A DNA stretch of 64,000 nucleotides from Paenibacillus plantiphilus (GCF_927798095.1 NZ_CAKMMF010000017.1:61307-125306), one strand, 5' to 3'. Positions 1 to 8,805 are shown, counted from the first letter of the stretch. The notes: generated by a model not told the origin, from the letters alone. A program made the numbers and translations.

Positions 1-1
1 T

Positions 2-994
2 GGATCGGACGGGCTTGTTGAAGATATGGATGACGCGCTTCGTATTGCCCGCGAGATCGGTTACCCCGTCATTATTAAAGCGACGGCAGGCGGCGGCGGC
101 AAAGGCATTCGGATCGCGGAGGATGAGGATTCTCTCGTCACGCAGATTACAACGGCGCAGCAGGAAGCTCAGAAGGCATTCGGCAATGCCGGCGTCTATC
201 TGGAGAAATTCCTCACTGGCATGAAGCATGTTGAAATTCAGATTATGGCGGACAAGCACGGCAATGCCGTTCATCTGTTCGAAAGAGATTGTTCCGTTCA
301 GCGCCGCCGCCAGAAGCTGGTAGAGGAAGCGCCTTGCATAGTATTGAGCCAGACGCTCAGAGAACGGATGGGGCAAGCTGCAGTTCGCGCAGCGCTTGCT
401 GTTCAATATTCCGGTGCAGGGACGCTGGAATTCCTGCTGGGACCAGACGGCAACTTCTATTTTATGGAGATGAACACACGGATTCAGGTTGAGCATCCCG
501 TTACAGAGATGATAACAGGCGTTGACTTGATCAAAGAGATGATCTCGGTTGCCGAGGGCAATCCGCTGTCATTCAAGCAAGAGGACATCGTTATTAATGG
601 CTGGTCGATTGAATGCCGGATTAATGCAGAAGACCCGGACCGCAATTTCATGCCGGCTCCGGGCCAGATACAATTCTATCTGCCTCCGGGTGGATTAGGC
701 GTTCGAGTTGATAGCGGCGCTTACCCTGGTTACACCATATCGCCGCATTATGATTCCATGATTGCGAAGCTTATCGTATGGGGAGCTACGCGTGAGGACG
801 CGATCTCGCGAATGAAGCGGGCGCTTGCAGAATTTGCAATCGACGGCATTCGCACGACGATTCCTTTCCATATGAAGCTGCTAAACCATCCCAAGTTTGT
901 GGATGGCGATTTCGACATTAAGTTCCTTGAGGAATATGATGTGAATGATCCGGAAAAGGGACGGGACGGCGGAAGCGGCAATTTTACCATTTGA
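2..994 (+). CDS. accC: Biotin carboxylase subunit of acetyl-CoA carboxylase (5' truncated)
   Basis: AccC carboxylates the biotin of the carrier protein AccB, using ATP and bicarbonate, in the first step of fatty acid synthesis. The window begins inside the gene: the frame is open from base 2 and gives 330 residues, so roughly the first 115 of about 450 are missing. The ATP-grasp glycine-rich loop (GGGGKGIRI) comes early and the catalytic MNTRIQVEHPVTE loop near residue 160. The biotin carboxylase C-terminal domain (FAIDGIRTTIPFH) follows. AccC being followed by an Asp23-family gene and nusB is the order known from Bacillus subtilis, which supports AccC over pyruvate carboxylase. Confidence 0.95.
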   Translation, partial: GSDGLVEDMDDALRIAREIGYPVIIKATAGGGGKGIRIAEDEDSLVTQITTAQQEAQKAFGNAGVYLEKFLTGMKHVEIQIMADKHGNAVHLFERDCSVQRRRQKLVEEAPCIVLSQTLRERMGQAAVRAALAVQYSGAGTLEFLLGPDGNFYFMEMNTRIQVEHPVTEMITGVDLIKEMISVAEGNPLSFKQEDIVINGWSIECRINAEDPDRNFMPAPGQIQFYLPPGGLGVRVDSGAYPGYTISPHYDSMIAKLIVWGATREDAISRMKRALAEFAIDGIRTTIPFHMKLLNHPKFVDGDFDIKFLEEYDVNDPEKGRDGGSGNFTI

Positions 995-1087
995 CATTTC
1001 GACGGCCTTCTATTTATAGGATTTGGAAATCGTGACATTGCTTGTGCGCGAGGGATCAATCATCATAAATAACAGGTATATAGTTGT

Positions 1088-1116
1088 TTGTCATATTTCT
1101 CTCTGAATGCTATAGT
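1088..1116 (+). promoter_or_regulatory. Sigma-A-type promoter upstream of the Asp23-family gene
   Basis: TTGTCA at 1088-1093 and TATAGT at 1111-1116 are 17 bp apart, and a TG at 1108-1109 gives an extended -10. Each hexamer matches the consensus at 5 of 6 positions. The site separates yqhY from accC as a transcription unit. This is pattern matching only. Confidence 0.6.
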
Positions 1117-1182
1117 ATAGAAATAAGAAGCGGATGAGCTATCGGCTAGAGGCTGTAGCTACGCTACTTTTACGGGAGGTGT

Positions 1183-1596
1183 ATGATAACCATGAGTACG
1201 CTGGCAGCGGACTATGAGAAGACGGACATGGGCACCATTCAGATCGCACCCGAAGTCATAGAGATCATTGCAGGACTTGCGACTGTTGAGGTTCAAGGTG
1301 TTGCCGGAATGAGCGGAGGATTAGCTGGAGGCATAGCTGAACTGCTAGGACGCAAAAACCTGTCAAAAGGCGTGAAGGTTGAAGTTGGACAGAGGGAAGC
1401 GGCTGTAGATGTCTCTATTATTGTGGAGTATGGAAACCGAATTCCGGAGATTGCCTCCGACATTCAGCGGAATGTAAAGCGGTCCATCGAAACGATGACA
1501 GGTTTGCAGGTTGTTGAAGTCAACGTTCATATCCATGATGTCCATTTCAAGTCGAATGATAAAACGGATGATGATGAAGCGCTTCGCGTGAAGTAA
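1183..1596 (+). CDS. yqhY: Asp23/Gls24 (DUF322) family protein, YqhY-like
   Basis: A 137-residue soluble protein of the Asp23/Gls24 alkaline-shock family. The family pattern is visible: IAPEVIEIIAGLATVEVQGV near the start, a Gly-rich MSGGLAGGIAELLGRKN segment, then VDVSIIVEYGNRIPEIASDIQ and VHIHDVHF. In B. subtilis the equivalent YqhY lies between accC and nusB and has been linked to control of acetyl-CoA carboxylase activity, so the context fits. GGGAGG at 1174-1179 is only 3 nt from this ATG and 12 nt from an in-frame ATG at 1192, so the start is ambiguous by three codons. A second Asp23 domain is encoded just downstream in amaP. Confidence 0.85.
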   Translation: MITMSTLAADYEKTDMGTIQIAPEVIEIIAGLATVEVQGVAGMSGGLAGGIAELLGRKNLSKGVKVEVGQREAAVDVSIIVEYGNRIPEIASDIQRNVKRSIETMTGLQVVEVNVHIHDVHFKSNDKTDDDEALRVK

Positions 1597-1627
1597 TTCA
1601 AGCTTGGCGAATAAGCAGGATAAAGAT

Positions 1628-1670
1628 ACCCCCTTGTGGATGGGCTTGCCGCTCGGCGCTTGGGGGTTTT
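1628..1670 (+). terminator. Rho-independent terminator after yqhY
   Basis: ACCCCC at 1628-1633 pairs with GGGGGT at 1662-1667, followed by a short T run. The loop is long (28 nt) and may fold further. The structure partly separates yqhY from amaP. Confidence 0.6.
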
Positions 1671-1700
1671 ATCTAGTCCGCCCCAAGGAGGAGCCACTCG

Positions 1701-2264
1701 TTGATTAGAGTAATGGACAAGCTGCTGTTATTTCTGTTAAGCATTGTAATCGGTGCATTGTCAGTACTGGCATTCAGCATCGGTATTAACTGGATACCTG
1801 AGGAATGGACAAGTGAAGTTATCGGCGATCTTTACAGTGGCCATGTGGAGTGGCTGCAGTGGACAGTTGCTGGAGCATCGCTCTTTATGTTTTTGATCGC
1901 GCTGCGATTCTTCTATGTATCGCTTCGCCGCAGCAATTCCTCTGCGCCATCCATTGATCAGCGGACCGAGTTCGGAGATATCCGCATTTCATTGGAAACG
2001 GTAGAAAATTTGGCGTTGAAAGCGGCAGGGCGCCAGCGCGGTGTCAAAGATTTGCGTGCACGTATTCGCATTAGCGAGGCTGGCATTGACATATCCTTGC
2101 GTGCTATAGCAGATGGCGAGAGTTCGATACCTGTCTTGACGGAAGATATTCAACGCGCGGTGAAGACACATGTTGAAGAGATAACGGGTATACCGGTAGC
2201 GAATGTAGCGGTATTCGTGGCGAACATCATCCAGTCGACAAACTTCAAAAGTCGAGTGGAATAG
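1701..2264 (+). CDS. amaP: AmaP-like membrane anchor for Asp23-type protein
   Basis: A 187-residue protein with two N-terminal membrane segments (about residues 5-27 and 52-72) and a cytoplasmic Asp23/DUF322-like domain (about 90-187). This is the layout of AmaP, which holds Asp23 at the membrane in Staphylococcus. The start is TTG, with a strong AAGGAGGAG at 1685-1693 seven bases upstream. It sits between yqhY and a DUF2273 gene, and in other Bacillota the three-gene set Asp23-AmaP-DUF2273 recurs. The anchoring role is inferred from family and context. Confidence 0.8.
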   Translation: MIRVMDKLLLFLLSIVIGALSVLAFSIGINWIPEEWTSEVIGDLYSGHVEWLQWTVAGASLFMFLIALRFFYVSLRRSNSSAPSIDQRTEFGDIRISLETVENLALKAAGRQRGVKDLRARIRISEAGIDISLRAIADGESSIPVLTEDIQRAVKTHVEEITGIPVANVAVFVANIIQSTNFKSRVE

Positions 2265-2275
2265 GGGTGTTACCA

Positions 2276-2503
2276 ATGAGGGAAATCTGGACAACCTATG
2301 GAGGACGGATTGCCGGTGTCGCTGCGGGAGTCGTACTTGGCATTATATATTTTATAGTCGGCTTCTGGGATATGTTGTTTTTTGCATTGCTGCTTTGGAT
2401 TGGGTATACGATAGGCAAGTCGAAGGACGAACAGAGCGGTCCAATTTTTCCATGGCATCGGGTAACCGAGTGGTTGATGGAGAGATGGCGTCCGTTTAAA
2501 TAG
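2276..2503 (+). CDS. DUF2273 small membrane protein
   Basis: A 75-residue protein starting MREIW with two close hydrophobic segments (GRIAGVAAGVVLGIIYFIVG and MLFFALLLWIGYTIG), the pattern of the DUF2273 family found next to Asp23/AmaP genes. The ATG at 2276 is preferred because GGGG at 2264-2267, 8 nt upstream, can act as ribosome binding site. A GTG at 2267 would add three residues. The gene begins 11 nt after amaP and is probably co-transcribed. Its function is unknown; co-occurrence suggests part of the Asp23 envelope-stress complex. Confidence 0.75.
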   Translation: MREIWTTYGGRIAGVAAGVVLGIIYFIVGFWDMLFFALLLWIGYTIGKSKDEQSGPIFPWHRVTEWLMERWRPFK

Positions 2504-2509
2504 TGCTAT

Positions 2510-2586
2510 GGTCTCCTCCGTACCCCGGACATAACGTTCTGATCGGGGCAGGGAGGAGATCATATTTTTTGAATAGATCAGAACGT
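2510..2586 (+). promoter_or_regulatory. Candidate transcription attenuator upstream of nusB
   Basis: Two interleaved hairpins are visible. The first pairs TCTCCTCC (2512-2519) with GGAGGAGA (2552-2559), with an inner CCCCG/CGGGG stem and a six-T run after it, so it has the form of an intrinsic terminator. The second is a perfect 11-bp pairing of 2534-2544 (ACGTTCTGATC) with 2576-2586 (GATCAGAACGT). Its left arm lies inside the terminator loop, so the structures overlap in a pseudoknot-like order and probably compete. The nusB ribosome binding site follows at 2595. A simple terminator would not need the second hairpin. Confidence 0.5.
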
Positions 2587-2604
2587 ATATTGTCAGGAGG
2601 CCCC

Positions 2605-3054
2605 ATGAAACGAAGGCTTGCACGGGAAATAGCGGTACAAAGTCTGTACCAGATGGAAATGAATGAAGTGGCAGCGGTGGACGCGGTCAACATGCTGTTC
2701 GATGAAGTGAACGAAGAGAACGAGTTGGGCATCGATTCAACGGATGTCAGCGCAATTGACGACCATGTTCGCGGGCTTGTTAATGGCGTAACGGAGAACA
2801 AGTCGGCCATTGACGACATGCTGCAGGGATATTTGACAGGCTGGCAGGTGGACCGATTATCCCGAGTAGACAGGCAGATTCTGCGTCTGGCATGCTACGA
2901 GATGATATATCGTGACGATGTGCCGCCAAAAGCTGCGATTAATGAAGCGATTGATCTGGCCAAGCACTTCGGTACAGATGAATCCGGCAAATTCGTCAAT
3001 GGCGTACTGGGCCGTCTCCTGCAAGCAGTAGACGAGCTTAAACCAAACGCATAG
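2605..3054 (+). CDS. nusB: Transcription antitermination factor NusB
   Basis: NusB pairs with NusE (ribosomal protein S10) on boxA RNA and supports antitermination of rRNA operons. The 149-residue length and all-helical sequence (KRRLAREIAVQSLYQMEMN at the start; VPPKAAINEAIDLAKHFG and FVNGVLGRLL near the end) are typical. ATG 2605 follows AGGAGG at 2595-2600; the frame is open further upstream, but that part crosses the attenuator-like hairpins. Position between the Asp23 block and folD matches B. subtilis. Confidence 0.95.
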   Translation: MKRRLAREIAVQSLYQMEMNEVAAVDAVNMLFDEVNEENELGIDSTDVSAIDDHVRGLVNGVTENKSAIDDMLQGYLTGWQVDRLSRVDRQILRLACYEMIYRDDVPPKAAINEAIDLAKHFGTDESGKFVNGVLGRLLQAVDELKPNA

Positions 3055-3082
3055 CATAACAGCATATTCAAGCAATTAAAAG

Positions 3083-3122
3083 AGTCCCGCAGGGACAAGA
3101 CCACGAAGTGGTCGAAGCGCAC
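3083..3122. repeat. Double-hairpin repeat, copy 1
   Basis: The unit is one small palindrome (GTCCCGCAGGGAC) followed by a second (GACCACGAAGTGGTC) and GAAGCG. It is identical to copy 2 at 3138-3177 except for one base near the 3' end, which points to recent duplication. Confidence 0.8.
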
Positions 3123-3137
3123 TAAAATGCACTGAAA

Positions 3138-3177
3138 AGTCCCGCAGGGACAAGACCACGAAGTGGTCGAAGCGTAC
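3138..3177. repeat. Double-hairpin repeat, copy 2
   Basis: Near-identical to 3083-3122, separated from it by 15 bp. A diverged third copy follows at 3233. Confidence 0.8.
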
Positions 3178-3232
3178 TTTCCAAAATAGACCGTCAAAGT
3201 AATGACTGGTCAAGCAGCCTTAAGTTAAGCGT

Positions 3233-3266
3233 GTCCCGTAGGGACGAAAGCGAGTAGTTACTCGAA
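3233..3266. repeat. Double-hairpin repeat, diverged copy 3
   Basis: The same layout with different sequence: GTCCCGTAGGGAC, a short linker, then the palindrome CGAGTAGTTACTCG and GAA. The first hairpin is nearly unchanged, while the second has changed in both arms and still pairs. Two more palindromes follow before folD: AGGGCGAAGCCCT (3321-3333) and CCCCCTTTCTAAGGGGG (3340-3356). Together these fill the 340-bp nusB-folD gap; no coding sequence is evident there. Confidence 0.65.
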
Positions 3267-3394
3267 CATAGCAACCCGAGCATCTCAGCATCAAAAAACG
3301 TTATTCGGCTGGGTGTCCAGAGGGCGAAGCCCTTGGGGTCCCCCTTTCTAAGGGGGATTTAGGGGGATCAATCATCAAAGGGAGGCTTCCATAA

Positions 3395-4255
3395 ATGTCT
3401 GCACAACGAATTGAAGGCAAGCAAATATCAGATGCCATTCGAATTGAAATTGGAGAAGAAACAGCTAAGCTGGCTCAGCGCGGCATCGTACCAGGGCTTG
3501 CTGTTGTATTAGTGGGGGAAGACCCTGCATCCAAAGTATACGTCGGCAGCAAGGAGAAGGCATGTCAGCAGCTGGGGTTTTATTCCGAGGTACACAGGCT
3601 CCCGGCGTCGACGACGCAAGAGGAGCTTCTTGTCATTATAGACAAGCTTAACAATCAGAGCAGCATTAACGGTATTCTAGTGCAGCTTCCGCTTCCCAAG
3701 CATATCGAAGAGAAGGCAGTTATCGACGCTATTAGCGTGGCCAAAGACGTAGATGGATTTCATCCAATCAGTGTCGGCAATTTAACGATTGGTGACGAAA
3801 GCCTGCTCCCTTGCACACCATCAGGTGTCATCGAGCTTATCAAACGGACCGGTCTGGAAATTGCCGGCAAGCATGCCGTGGTCATTGGCCGCAGCAATAT
3901 CGTTGGCAAGCCGGTTGCGATGCTCCTTCTTCGCGAGCATGCTACAGTAACGATTTGCCATTCCCGCACAGCTGATATGGAAGCGATAGCGAAGACTGCG
4001 GACATTCTTGTCGTAGCGATTGGCAAGCCGAAAGCGATCGGACGAGCTTTTGTGAAGCCAGGTGCAATCGTAATTGATGTCGGAATCAACAGACTGCCGG
4101 ACGGCAAGCTTGCTGGCGATGTGGATTACGACGATGTGCTGGATACGGCAGCTTATGTGACTCCTGTTCCAGGCGGAGTTGGACCTATGACGATTACGAT
4201 GTTAATGCTGAATACGTTGAAGGCGGCTAAGCAAGCAAATGGAATCGGGGAGTGA
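3395..4255 (+). CDS. folD: Methylenetetrahydrofolate dehydrogenase / cyclohydrolase
   Basis: FolD is the cytosolic bifunctional enzyme interconverting 5,10-methylene- and 10-formyl-tetrahydrofolate with NADP. The 286-residue length is standard. The catalytic YVGSK (Tyr and Lys four apart) lies near residues 50-54. The PLPKHI signature follows, then GRSNIVGKPVA of the nucleotide-binding fold and PVPGGVGPMTITMLM near the end. ATG 3395 follows GGGAGG at about 3380. It is 10 bp upstream of xseA and probably transcribed with the following genes. Confidence 0.96.
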   Translation: MSAQRIEGKQISDAIRIEIGEETAKLAQRGIVPGLAVVLVGEDPASKVYVGSKEKACQQLGFYSEVHRLPASTTQEELLVIIDKLNNQSSINGILVQLPLPKHIEEKAVIDAISVAKDVDGFHPISVGNLTIGDESLLPCTPSGVIELIKRTGLEIAGKHAVVIGRSNIVGKPVAMLLLREHATVTICHSRTADMEAIAKTADILVVAIGKPKAIGRAFVKPGAIVIDVGINRLPDGKLAGDVDYDDVLDTAAYVTPVPGGVGPMTITMLMLNTLKAAKQANGIGE

Positions 4256-4265
4256 TTAATCCGAT

Positions 4266-5618
4266 ATGGCTGACCAAGCGCGTATTTTCTCCATAAAAGA
4301 TATTAACAAATATATTCGGATGAAGCTTGAGTCTGATGTGCTGCTTGGAGATATTTGGCTGCGAGGCGAAATATCCAACTTCACTCATCATTCCAGCGGA
4401 CATATGTATTTTACCTTAAAGGACAAGGATAGCCGGCTGAAAAGCATCATGTTCGCATCTCATAATGTGAAGCTGCCATTCATGCCTAAGGAAGGCACTA
4501 AAGTTCTGGCCCGGGGCAATATCTCGGTTTACGAACGGGATGGCAATTATCAGTTCTATGTTACTGCTATGCAGCCTGATGGAATTGGCAGCTTATTTCT
4601 CGCTTTTGAGCAGTTGAAGCGCAAGCTGGAGGCCGAAGGGCTATTTGATGCTTCTCGCAAACGGCCGATCCCAAAGCACCCCAAGGCGATAGGAATAATC
4701 ACCTCTCCGACGGGTGCGGCAGTACGAGATATTCTAATTACACTGCAGCGTCGTCACCCCTCCGTGCCGGTGCTGCTTTTTCCCGTTGTCGTGCAAGGTG
4801 CGGCGGCGGCGCCCTCTATTGTGAAGGCGATAGAAAAAATGAACCAAATCGCCGAAGTCGACGTATTAATTGTTGGGCGAGGCGGAGGATCTCTCGAAGA
4901 GCTGTGGGCGTTCAACGAAGAGAGCGTCGCTCGCAGCATTGCGGCTTCCGTTATTCCGGTCATATCAGCAGTTGGACATGAGACGGATTTCACGATATCC
5001 GATTTTGTTGCTGATCTGCGGGCAGCTACACCGACAGCGGCTGCAGAGCTTGCGGTTTCAAACGTGCAAGAGCTTCAATCTCAATTGTCCAGCTTGAGAA
5101 AGCGGCTGACACAGTCGTTGCAAGGTACGGTTCAATTCCGGAAGGAACGGTTAATGCGGATACAAAGGTCTCCAGTTTTCCTCCATCCACGCAGATATTT
5201 ACTGCAGCAGGCGGAAAGGCTTGACCGGCTGACAGAGCGGCTTCAGCAGCGGACATCGCGGACAACTGAACGCGGACATGATCGGCTTAATCGTCTGAGA
5301 GCGGCTCTTGCTGCATCACATCCAGGGGAGAAGACAGCTCAGGCGGCCAGACGGCTGTCGATTGCTTCAGATCGGATGGAGGCGGCAATGTCTGCAGGGA
5401 TGAAGGAACGCCGGATGCAACTGGGTGCTTCCATCAGACAGTTGGATGCGCTGAGTCCGCTTAAAGTTATGGCACGCGGCTACAGCCTCGTTTACGATAA
5501 TTCAACGGATAAACTGATCAAATCGATAAGTGATGTTCAGCTAGGTGACATGGTGAAGGTTAAGCTGTCTGATGGCGATCTGGAATGTCATGTATGGGGG
5601 ATGGAAGAGGAGGCATGA
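4266..5618 (+). CDS. xseA: Exodeoxyribonuclease VII large subunit
   Basis: XseA is the catalytic subunit of exonuclease VII, which degrades single-stranded DNA from both ends. The 450-residue protein starts with an OB-fold DNA-binding domain (about 1-105, SGHMYFTLKD). The catalytic core follows, with GIITSPTGAAVRDI and GRGGGSLEELWAFN, then VGHETDFTISDFVADLRA. A long coiled-coil region and a C-terminal tail (LKVMARGYSLVYD) complete it. Its stop overlaps the Shine-Dalgarno/start region of xseB, so the two subunits are translationally close. Confidence 0.96.
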   Translation: MADQARIFSIKDINKYIRMKLESDVLLGDIWLRGEISNFTHHSSGHMYFTLKDKDSRLKSIMFASHNVKLPFMPKEGTKVLARGNISVYERDGNYQFYVTAMQPDGIGSLFLAFEQLKRKLEAEGLFDASRKRPIPKHPKAIGIITSPTGAAVRDILITLQRRHPSVPVLLFPVVVQGAAAAPSIVKAIEKMNQIAEVDVLIVGRGGGSLEELWAFNEESVARSIAASVIPVISAVGHETDFTISDFVADLRAATPTAAAELAVSNVQELQSQLSSLRKRLTQSLQGTVQFRKERLMRIQRSPVFLHPRRYLLQQAERLDRLTERLQQRTSRTTERGHDRLNRLRAALAASHPGEKTAQAARRLSIASDRMEAAMSAGMKERRMQLGASIRQLDALSPLKVMARGYSLVYDNSTDKLIKSISDVQLGDMVKVKLSDGDLECHVWGMEEEA

Positions 5619-5623
5619 GTACA

Positions 5624-5878
5624 ATGACGAGCGAGGAAGGACAGCCGCTAAGCTTCGAGGAAGCAATGGAGCGGTTAGAAGATATCGTGAGTCGTCTGGA
5701 AAGCGGCGATGTGCCGCTGGAGACAGCGATTGAACTGTTCCAGGAAGGGATGAGGCTTTCGCAGCTATGCGGCACAAAGCTTGAGCAGGTAGAACGCAAG
5801 ATTGAAGTGTTGATTGAATCCGAAGGCGCCATTCATAAAAAACCGTTTGCTGCGGCAAATGAAGATAGAGGGGAATAG
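5624..5878 (+). CDS. xseB: Exodeoxyribonuclease VII small subunit
   Basis: XseB is the small helical subunit that multimerises on XseA. From ATG 5624 the protein is 84 residues, the usual length, with the family core FEEAMERLEDIVSRLESGDV and a following helix with ALELF-like spacing. GAGGAGG at 5607-5613 is 10 nt from this ATG and only 1 nt from another in-frame ATG at 5615, so 5624 is chosen. The first codons lie just past the xseA stop. Confidence 0.93.
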   Translation: MTSEEGQPLSFEEAMERLEDIVSRLESGDVPLETAIELFQEGMRLSQLCGTKLEQVERKIEVLIESEGAIHKKPFAAANEDRGE

Positions 5879-5880
5879 GG

Positions 5881-6792
5881 TTGAACGCATTGGTTACTAC
5901 AGCTGACTTCCTAAGTCGATCAGCTATTGAAGTTGAGCAAGCGCTAGCCGAATCCATTCCGGCGGAGTGGAAGTTTCCCTCCCAATTGCGCGAAGCTATG
6001 ATGTATTCAGTTGAAGCAGGCGGGAAACGACTGCGTCCAATTCTTGTTCTTGCGGCTGCTGAAGCGGTAAAAGGCGATTCCCGGGCGTGGCATGCTGCAA
6101 TGCCGGTCGCCTGTGCGATTGAGATGATCCATACGTACTCACTTATCCATGATGACTTGCCTGCAATGGATGACGATGATTTCAGACGCGGCAAGCCGAC
6201 GAACCACAAGGTGTATGGAGAAGCTGTCGCTATTCTGGCTGGAGACGGACTTCTGACGCATGCCTTCTATTCAGCGAGTCAGGCTGCTCAGCGCGGAGTT
6301 CCAGCGGCAACAGTACTTGAGGTTGTATCTGATCTGGCGAGATTAGCGGGCGCTTCCGGCATGGTAGGCGGCCAAGCGGCAGACATTCTGGGAGAACAGG
6401 GGATAACGACTCTTGCTGAGCTAGAATATATCCACTCGCGCAAGACGAGCGATCTGATCGTGTTCTCAGTAACAGCAGGCGCCAGAATTGGCGGTGCGAA
6501 GGCCGAGCAGCTTGAAGCATTGATGGAGTTTGCTCATAAGCTGGGTCTTGCCTTTCAGGTTCAGGACGATATTCTGGATCTGGTCGGCGATGAAGAGAAG
6601 CTCGGCAAACCAACACAAAGCGATGTCCAGCAGCAGAAAGTAACATATCCTTATTTGGTCGGTCTGGAAGAGAGTAAGGCGCTTGTGGAACGATTGACGA
6701 AGGAAGCTGCACAGGCGCTCACAAGAGCGGAACTGGATAAGCCGGAATGGTTGTTTGCCATCGCGGAATATTTGATGAGCAGGGACCATTAA
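5881..6792 (+). CDS. ispA: Farnesyl diphosphate synthase (geranyltranstransferase)
   Basis: A short-chain E-prenyl diphosphate synthase that condenses isopentenyl diphosphate with allylic substrates to C15. The first Asp-rich motif is in HDDLPAMDDDDFRRGKPTNH (about residues 85-104), and the small insertion in it is typical of bacterial farnesyl synthases. The second is QDDILD near 226. The GGKRLRP substrate loop lies near residue 43. It starts with TTG two bases after the xseB stop. With dxs next, it forms an isoprenoid pair. Confidence 0.93.
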   Translation: MNALVTTADFLSRSAIEVEQALAESIPAEWKFPSQLREAMMYSVEAGGKRLRPILVLAAAEAVKGDSRAWHAAMPVACAIEMIHTYSLIHDDLPAMDDDDFRRGKPTNHKVYGEAVAILAGDGLLTHAFYSASQAAQRGVPAATVLEVVSDLARLAGASGMVGGQAADILGEQGITTLAELEYIHSRKTSDLIVFSVTAGARIGGAKAEQLEALMEFAHKLGLAFQVQDDILDLVGDEEKLGKPTQSDVQQQKVTYPYLVGLEESKALVERLTKEAAQALTRAELDKPEWLFAIAEYLMSRDH

Positions 6793-6801
6793 GGGACTTT
6801 G

Positions 6802-6829
6802 TTGGAATATGCTTTATCTGTGGTATAAT
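6802..6829 (+). promoter_or_regulatory. Extended -10 promoter upstream of dxs
   Basis: TGGTATAAT (6821-6829) is a perfect extended -10 element, with TTGGAA at 6802-6807 16 bp before it. It lies 64 bp upstream of the chosen dxs start, so dxs may have its own transcript in addition to read-through from ispA. Confidence 0.55.
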
Positions 6830-6892
6830 TAAAGAATGATTGACCTTCATTGGACAATGAAATTTCGTTGTCTTGGAAAGCGAGGAAATATC

Positions 6893-8791
6893 GTGTTGCT
6901 CGAACAAATTAACGCGCCTGAGGATATCAAGGATCTGTCTATAGCGCAGCTGGAACAGGTTGCCGAGGAAATTCGTGAGTTTCTTATCGAGAAGCTATCG
7001 TCTACCGGCGGACATCTCGCTCCGAATTTGGGTGTGGTGGAGCTGACGCTTGCGCTTCATTATCTATTTGACAGCCCTAAGGATAAGTTTATTTTCGACG
7101 TAGGCCACCAATCTTACGTTCATAAAATATTGACCGGTCGCAAAGACCAATTCGATACGCTTCGCAAGTACAAGGGGTTATGCGGATTTGTCAAAAGATC
7201 TGAGAGCCAGCATGATGTATGGGAAGCGGGCCACAGCAGCACATCGCTGTCCGCTGCAATGGGAATGGCGCTGGCGCGCGATCTCAAAGGCGAGAACAAC
7301 AAAGTTGTCGCTGTCATTGGAGATGGCTCTCTAACTGGCGGGATGGCGCTGGAAGCGCTGAACCATATCGGCCATGAGAAGAAGAATCTGATGGTTATTC
7401 TCAATGACAATGAGATGTCCATTGCTCCGAATGTCGGGGCGCTGCATCACTATCTCGGCAAAATCCGAACTGACCGCCATTATCAAAAGGCTAAGGACGA
7501 GCTGCAGCAGCTGCTGAACAAGATACCCGCGATTGGCGGCAAGCTCGCCAAGACTGCGGAGCGTTTCAAGGACAGCGTGAAGTACTTGCTGGTTAACGGC
7601 GGCATTCTGTTCGAACAGTTCGGATTCACCTATTTCGGTCCTGTAGACGGCCATGATCTTAATGGGCTGATTGAGGTTATAGAGCAGGCGGGCAACGTCT
7701 CCGGTCCTGTTCTCATTCATATCATTACGGTCAAAGGGAAAGGATATTCCCCGGCTGAAGCAGATTCTTTCAAATGGCATGGCATATCGCCGTATAAGAT
7801 CGAGTCCGGTCAGGTGCTGAAGGCAGTTGGACCGCCGATGTATACGGAGGTGTTTAGCGATGCGCTAATGGAGCTGGCTGAAGAGGATAATCGGATAGTC
7901 GCGGTTACGCCAGCTATGCCTGGGGGATCGGGATTGTTGAAGTTTGGGGAGCGTTATCCTGACCGTATGATCGACGTAGGCATTGCCGAGCAGCATGCGG
8001 CAACGATGTGTGCGGCGCTTGCAATGGAAGGCTTGAAGCCGGTCTATGCGGTTTATTCCACTTTCCTGCAGCGTGCTTACGATCAAGTTGTGCATGATAT
8101 ATGCCGGCAGAACTTAAATGTTGTGTTCGCGATCGACCGCGCAGGCTTTGTTGGTCCGGACGGTGAGACGCATCAAGGCGTCTATGATATTGCTTTTCTT
8201 CGCCATATTCCAAATATGGTGCTGATGATGCCTAAGGATGAGAATGAGCTTCGCCAGATGATGAAGACGGCGATCGAATATAATGATGGACCGATTGGAA
8301 TTCGTTATTCGCGAATTAACGGGCGGGGTGTTGCGATAGATCCTGTTATGACGCCAATCCCAATCGGCAAGTGGGAGACGGTCCGTGAAGGCGATTCAGC
8401 CGTTATAGTGGCCATCGGTCCAATGGTTGAAGTTGCGGAAGAAGCGGCAGAGCTGCTTAAGCGGGAAGGGCTGAATATTCGCATTGTGAATGCCCGTTTC
8501 ATTAAACCGCTTGACGAAACGATGCTGCGGCAATTTGCTGATGAGGGCATGAATGTGCTTGTTCTGGAGGAAGGCTGCCAGGAAGGCGGATTGGGAAGCG
8601 CAGTGCTTGAATTTTATTCATTGAATAGACAAGATGTTTCTGTACGTATTAAAGGGATTCCTGATGTGTTTGTGGAGCATGGTTCAATTAAAGAGCAGCG
8701 CCATGAAATCGGACTTACCTCCGACAGTGTTGCTGCAGAGCTGAGAGCGATGCTGCCCCGGGTACGCAAACGCGTCAATGGTCCGGCATAA
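6893..8791 (+). CDS. dxs: 1-deoxy-D-xylulose-5-phosphate synthase
   Basis: Dxs condenses pyruvate and glyceraldehyde 3-phosphate with thiamine diphosphate to start the MEP isoprenoid pathway. From GTG 6893 the protein is 632 residues, matching the family. Seen are [13 protein letters not shown], the TPP/Mg motif [15 protein letters not shown] with LNDNEMSI, the catalytic Glu in [12 protein letters not shown], and [16 protein letters not shown] at 6882-6886 supports GTG 6893. An upstream in-frame ATG at 6836 would add 19 residues unlike the family and begins almost on the -10 element. Confidence 0.95.
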   Translation: MLLEQINAPEDIKDLSIAQLEQVAEEIREFLIEKLSSTGGHLAPNLGVVELTLALHYLFDSPKDKFIFDVGHQSYVHKILTGRKDQFDTLRKYKGLCGFVKRSESQHDVWEAGHSSTSLSAAMGMALARDLKGENNKVVAVIGDGSLTGGMALEALNHIGHEKKNLMVILNDNEMSIAPNVGALHHYLGKIRTDRHYQKAKDELQQLLNKIPAIGGKLAKTAERFKDSVKYLLVNGGILFEQFGFTYFGPVDGHDLNGLIEVIEQAGNVSGPVLIHIITVKGKGYSPAEADSFKWHGISPYKIESGQVLKAVGPPMYTEVFSDALMELAEEDNRIVAVTPAMPGGSGLLKFGERYPDRMIDVGIAEQHAATMCAALAMEGLKPVYAVYSTFLQRAYDQVVHDICRQNLNVVFAIDRAGFVGPDGETHQGVYDIAFLRHIPNMVLMMPKDENELRQMMKTAIEYNDGPIGIRYSRINGRGVAIDPVMTPIPIGKWETVREGDSAVIVAIGPMVEVAEEAAELLKREGLNIRIVNARFIKPLDETMLRQFADEGMNVLVLEEGCQEGGLGSAVLEFYSLNRQDVSVRIKGIPDVFVEHGSIKEQRHEIGLTSDSVAAELRAMLPRVRKRVNGPA

Positions 8792-8805
8792 GAACGGGAG
8801 ATAAG

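Noticed and set aside
2503..2604. Upstream extension of nusB by 34 codons
   Set aside because: It crosses the terminator-like hairpins, lacks a suitable start context, and NusB of 149 residues is already full length.
3083..3177. Two near-identical 40-bp repeats with a 15-bp spacer, considered as a minimal CRISPR array
   Set aside because: Only two copies, the spacer is too short, the units are themselves double palindromes, and no cas genes are near.
5541..6209. 222-residue minus-strand frame over xseB and ispA
   Set aside because: It is antisense to two clear genes with conserved motifs and has no family features.
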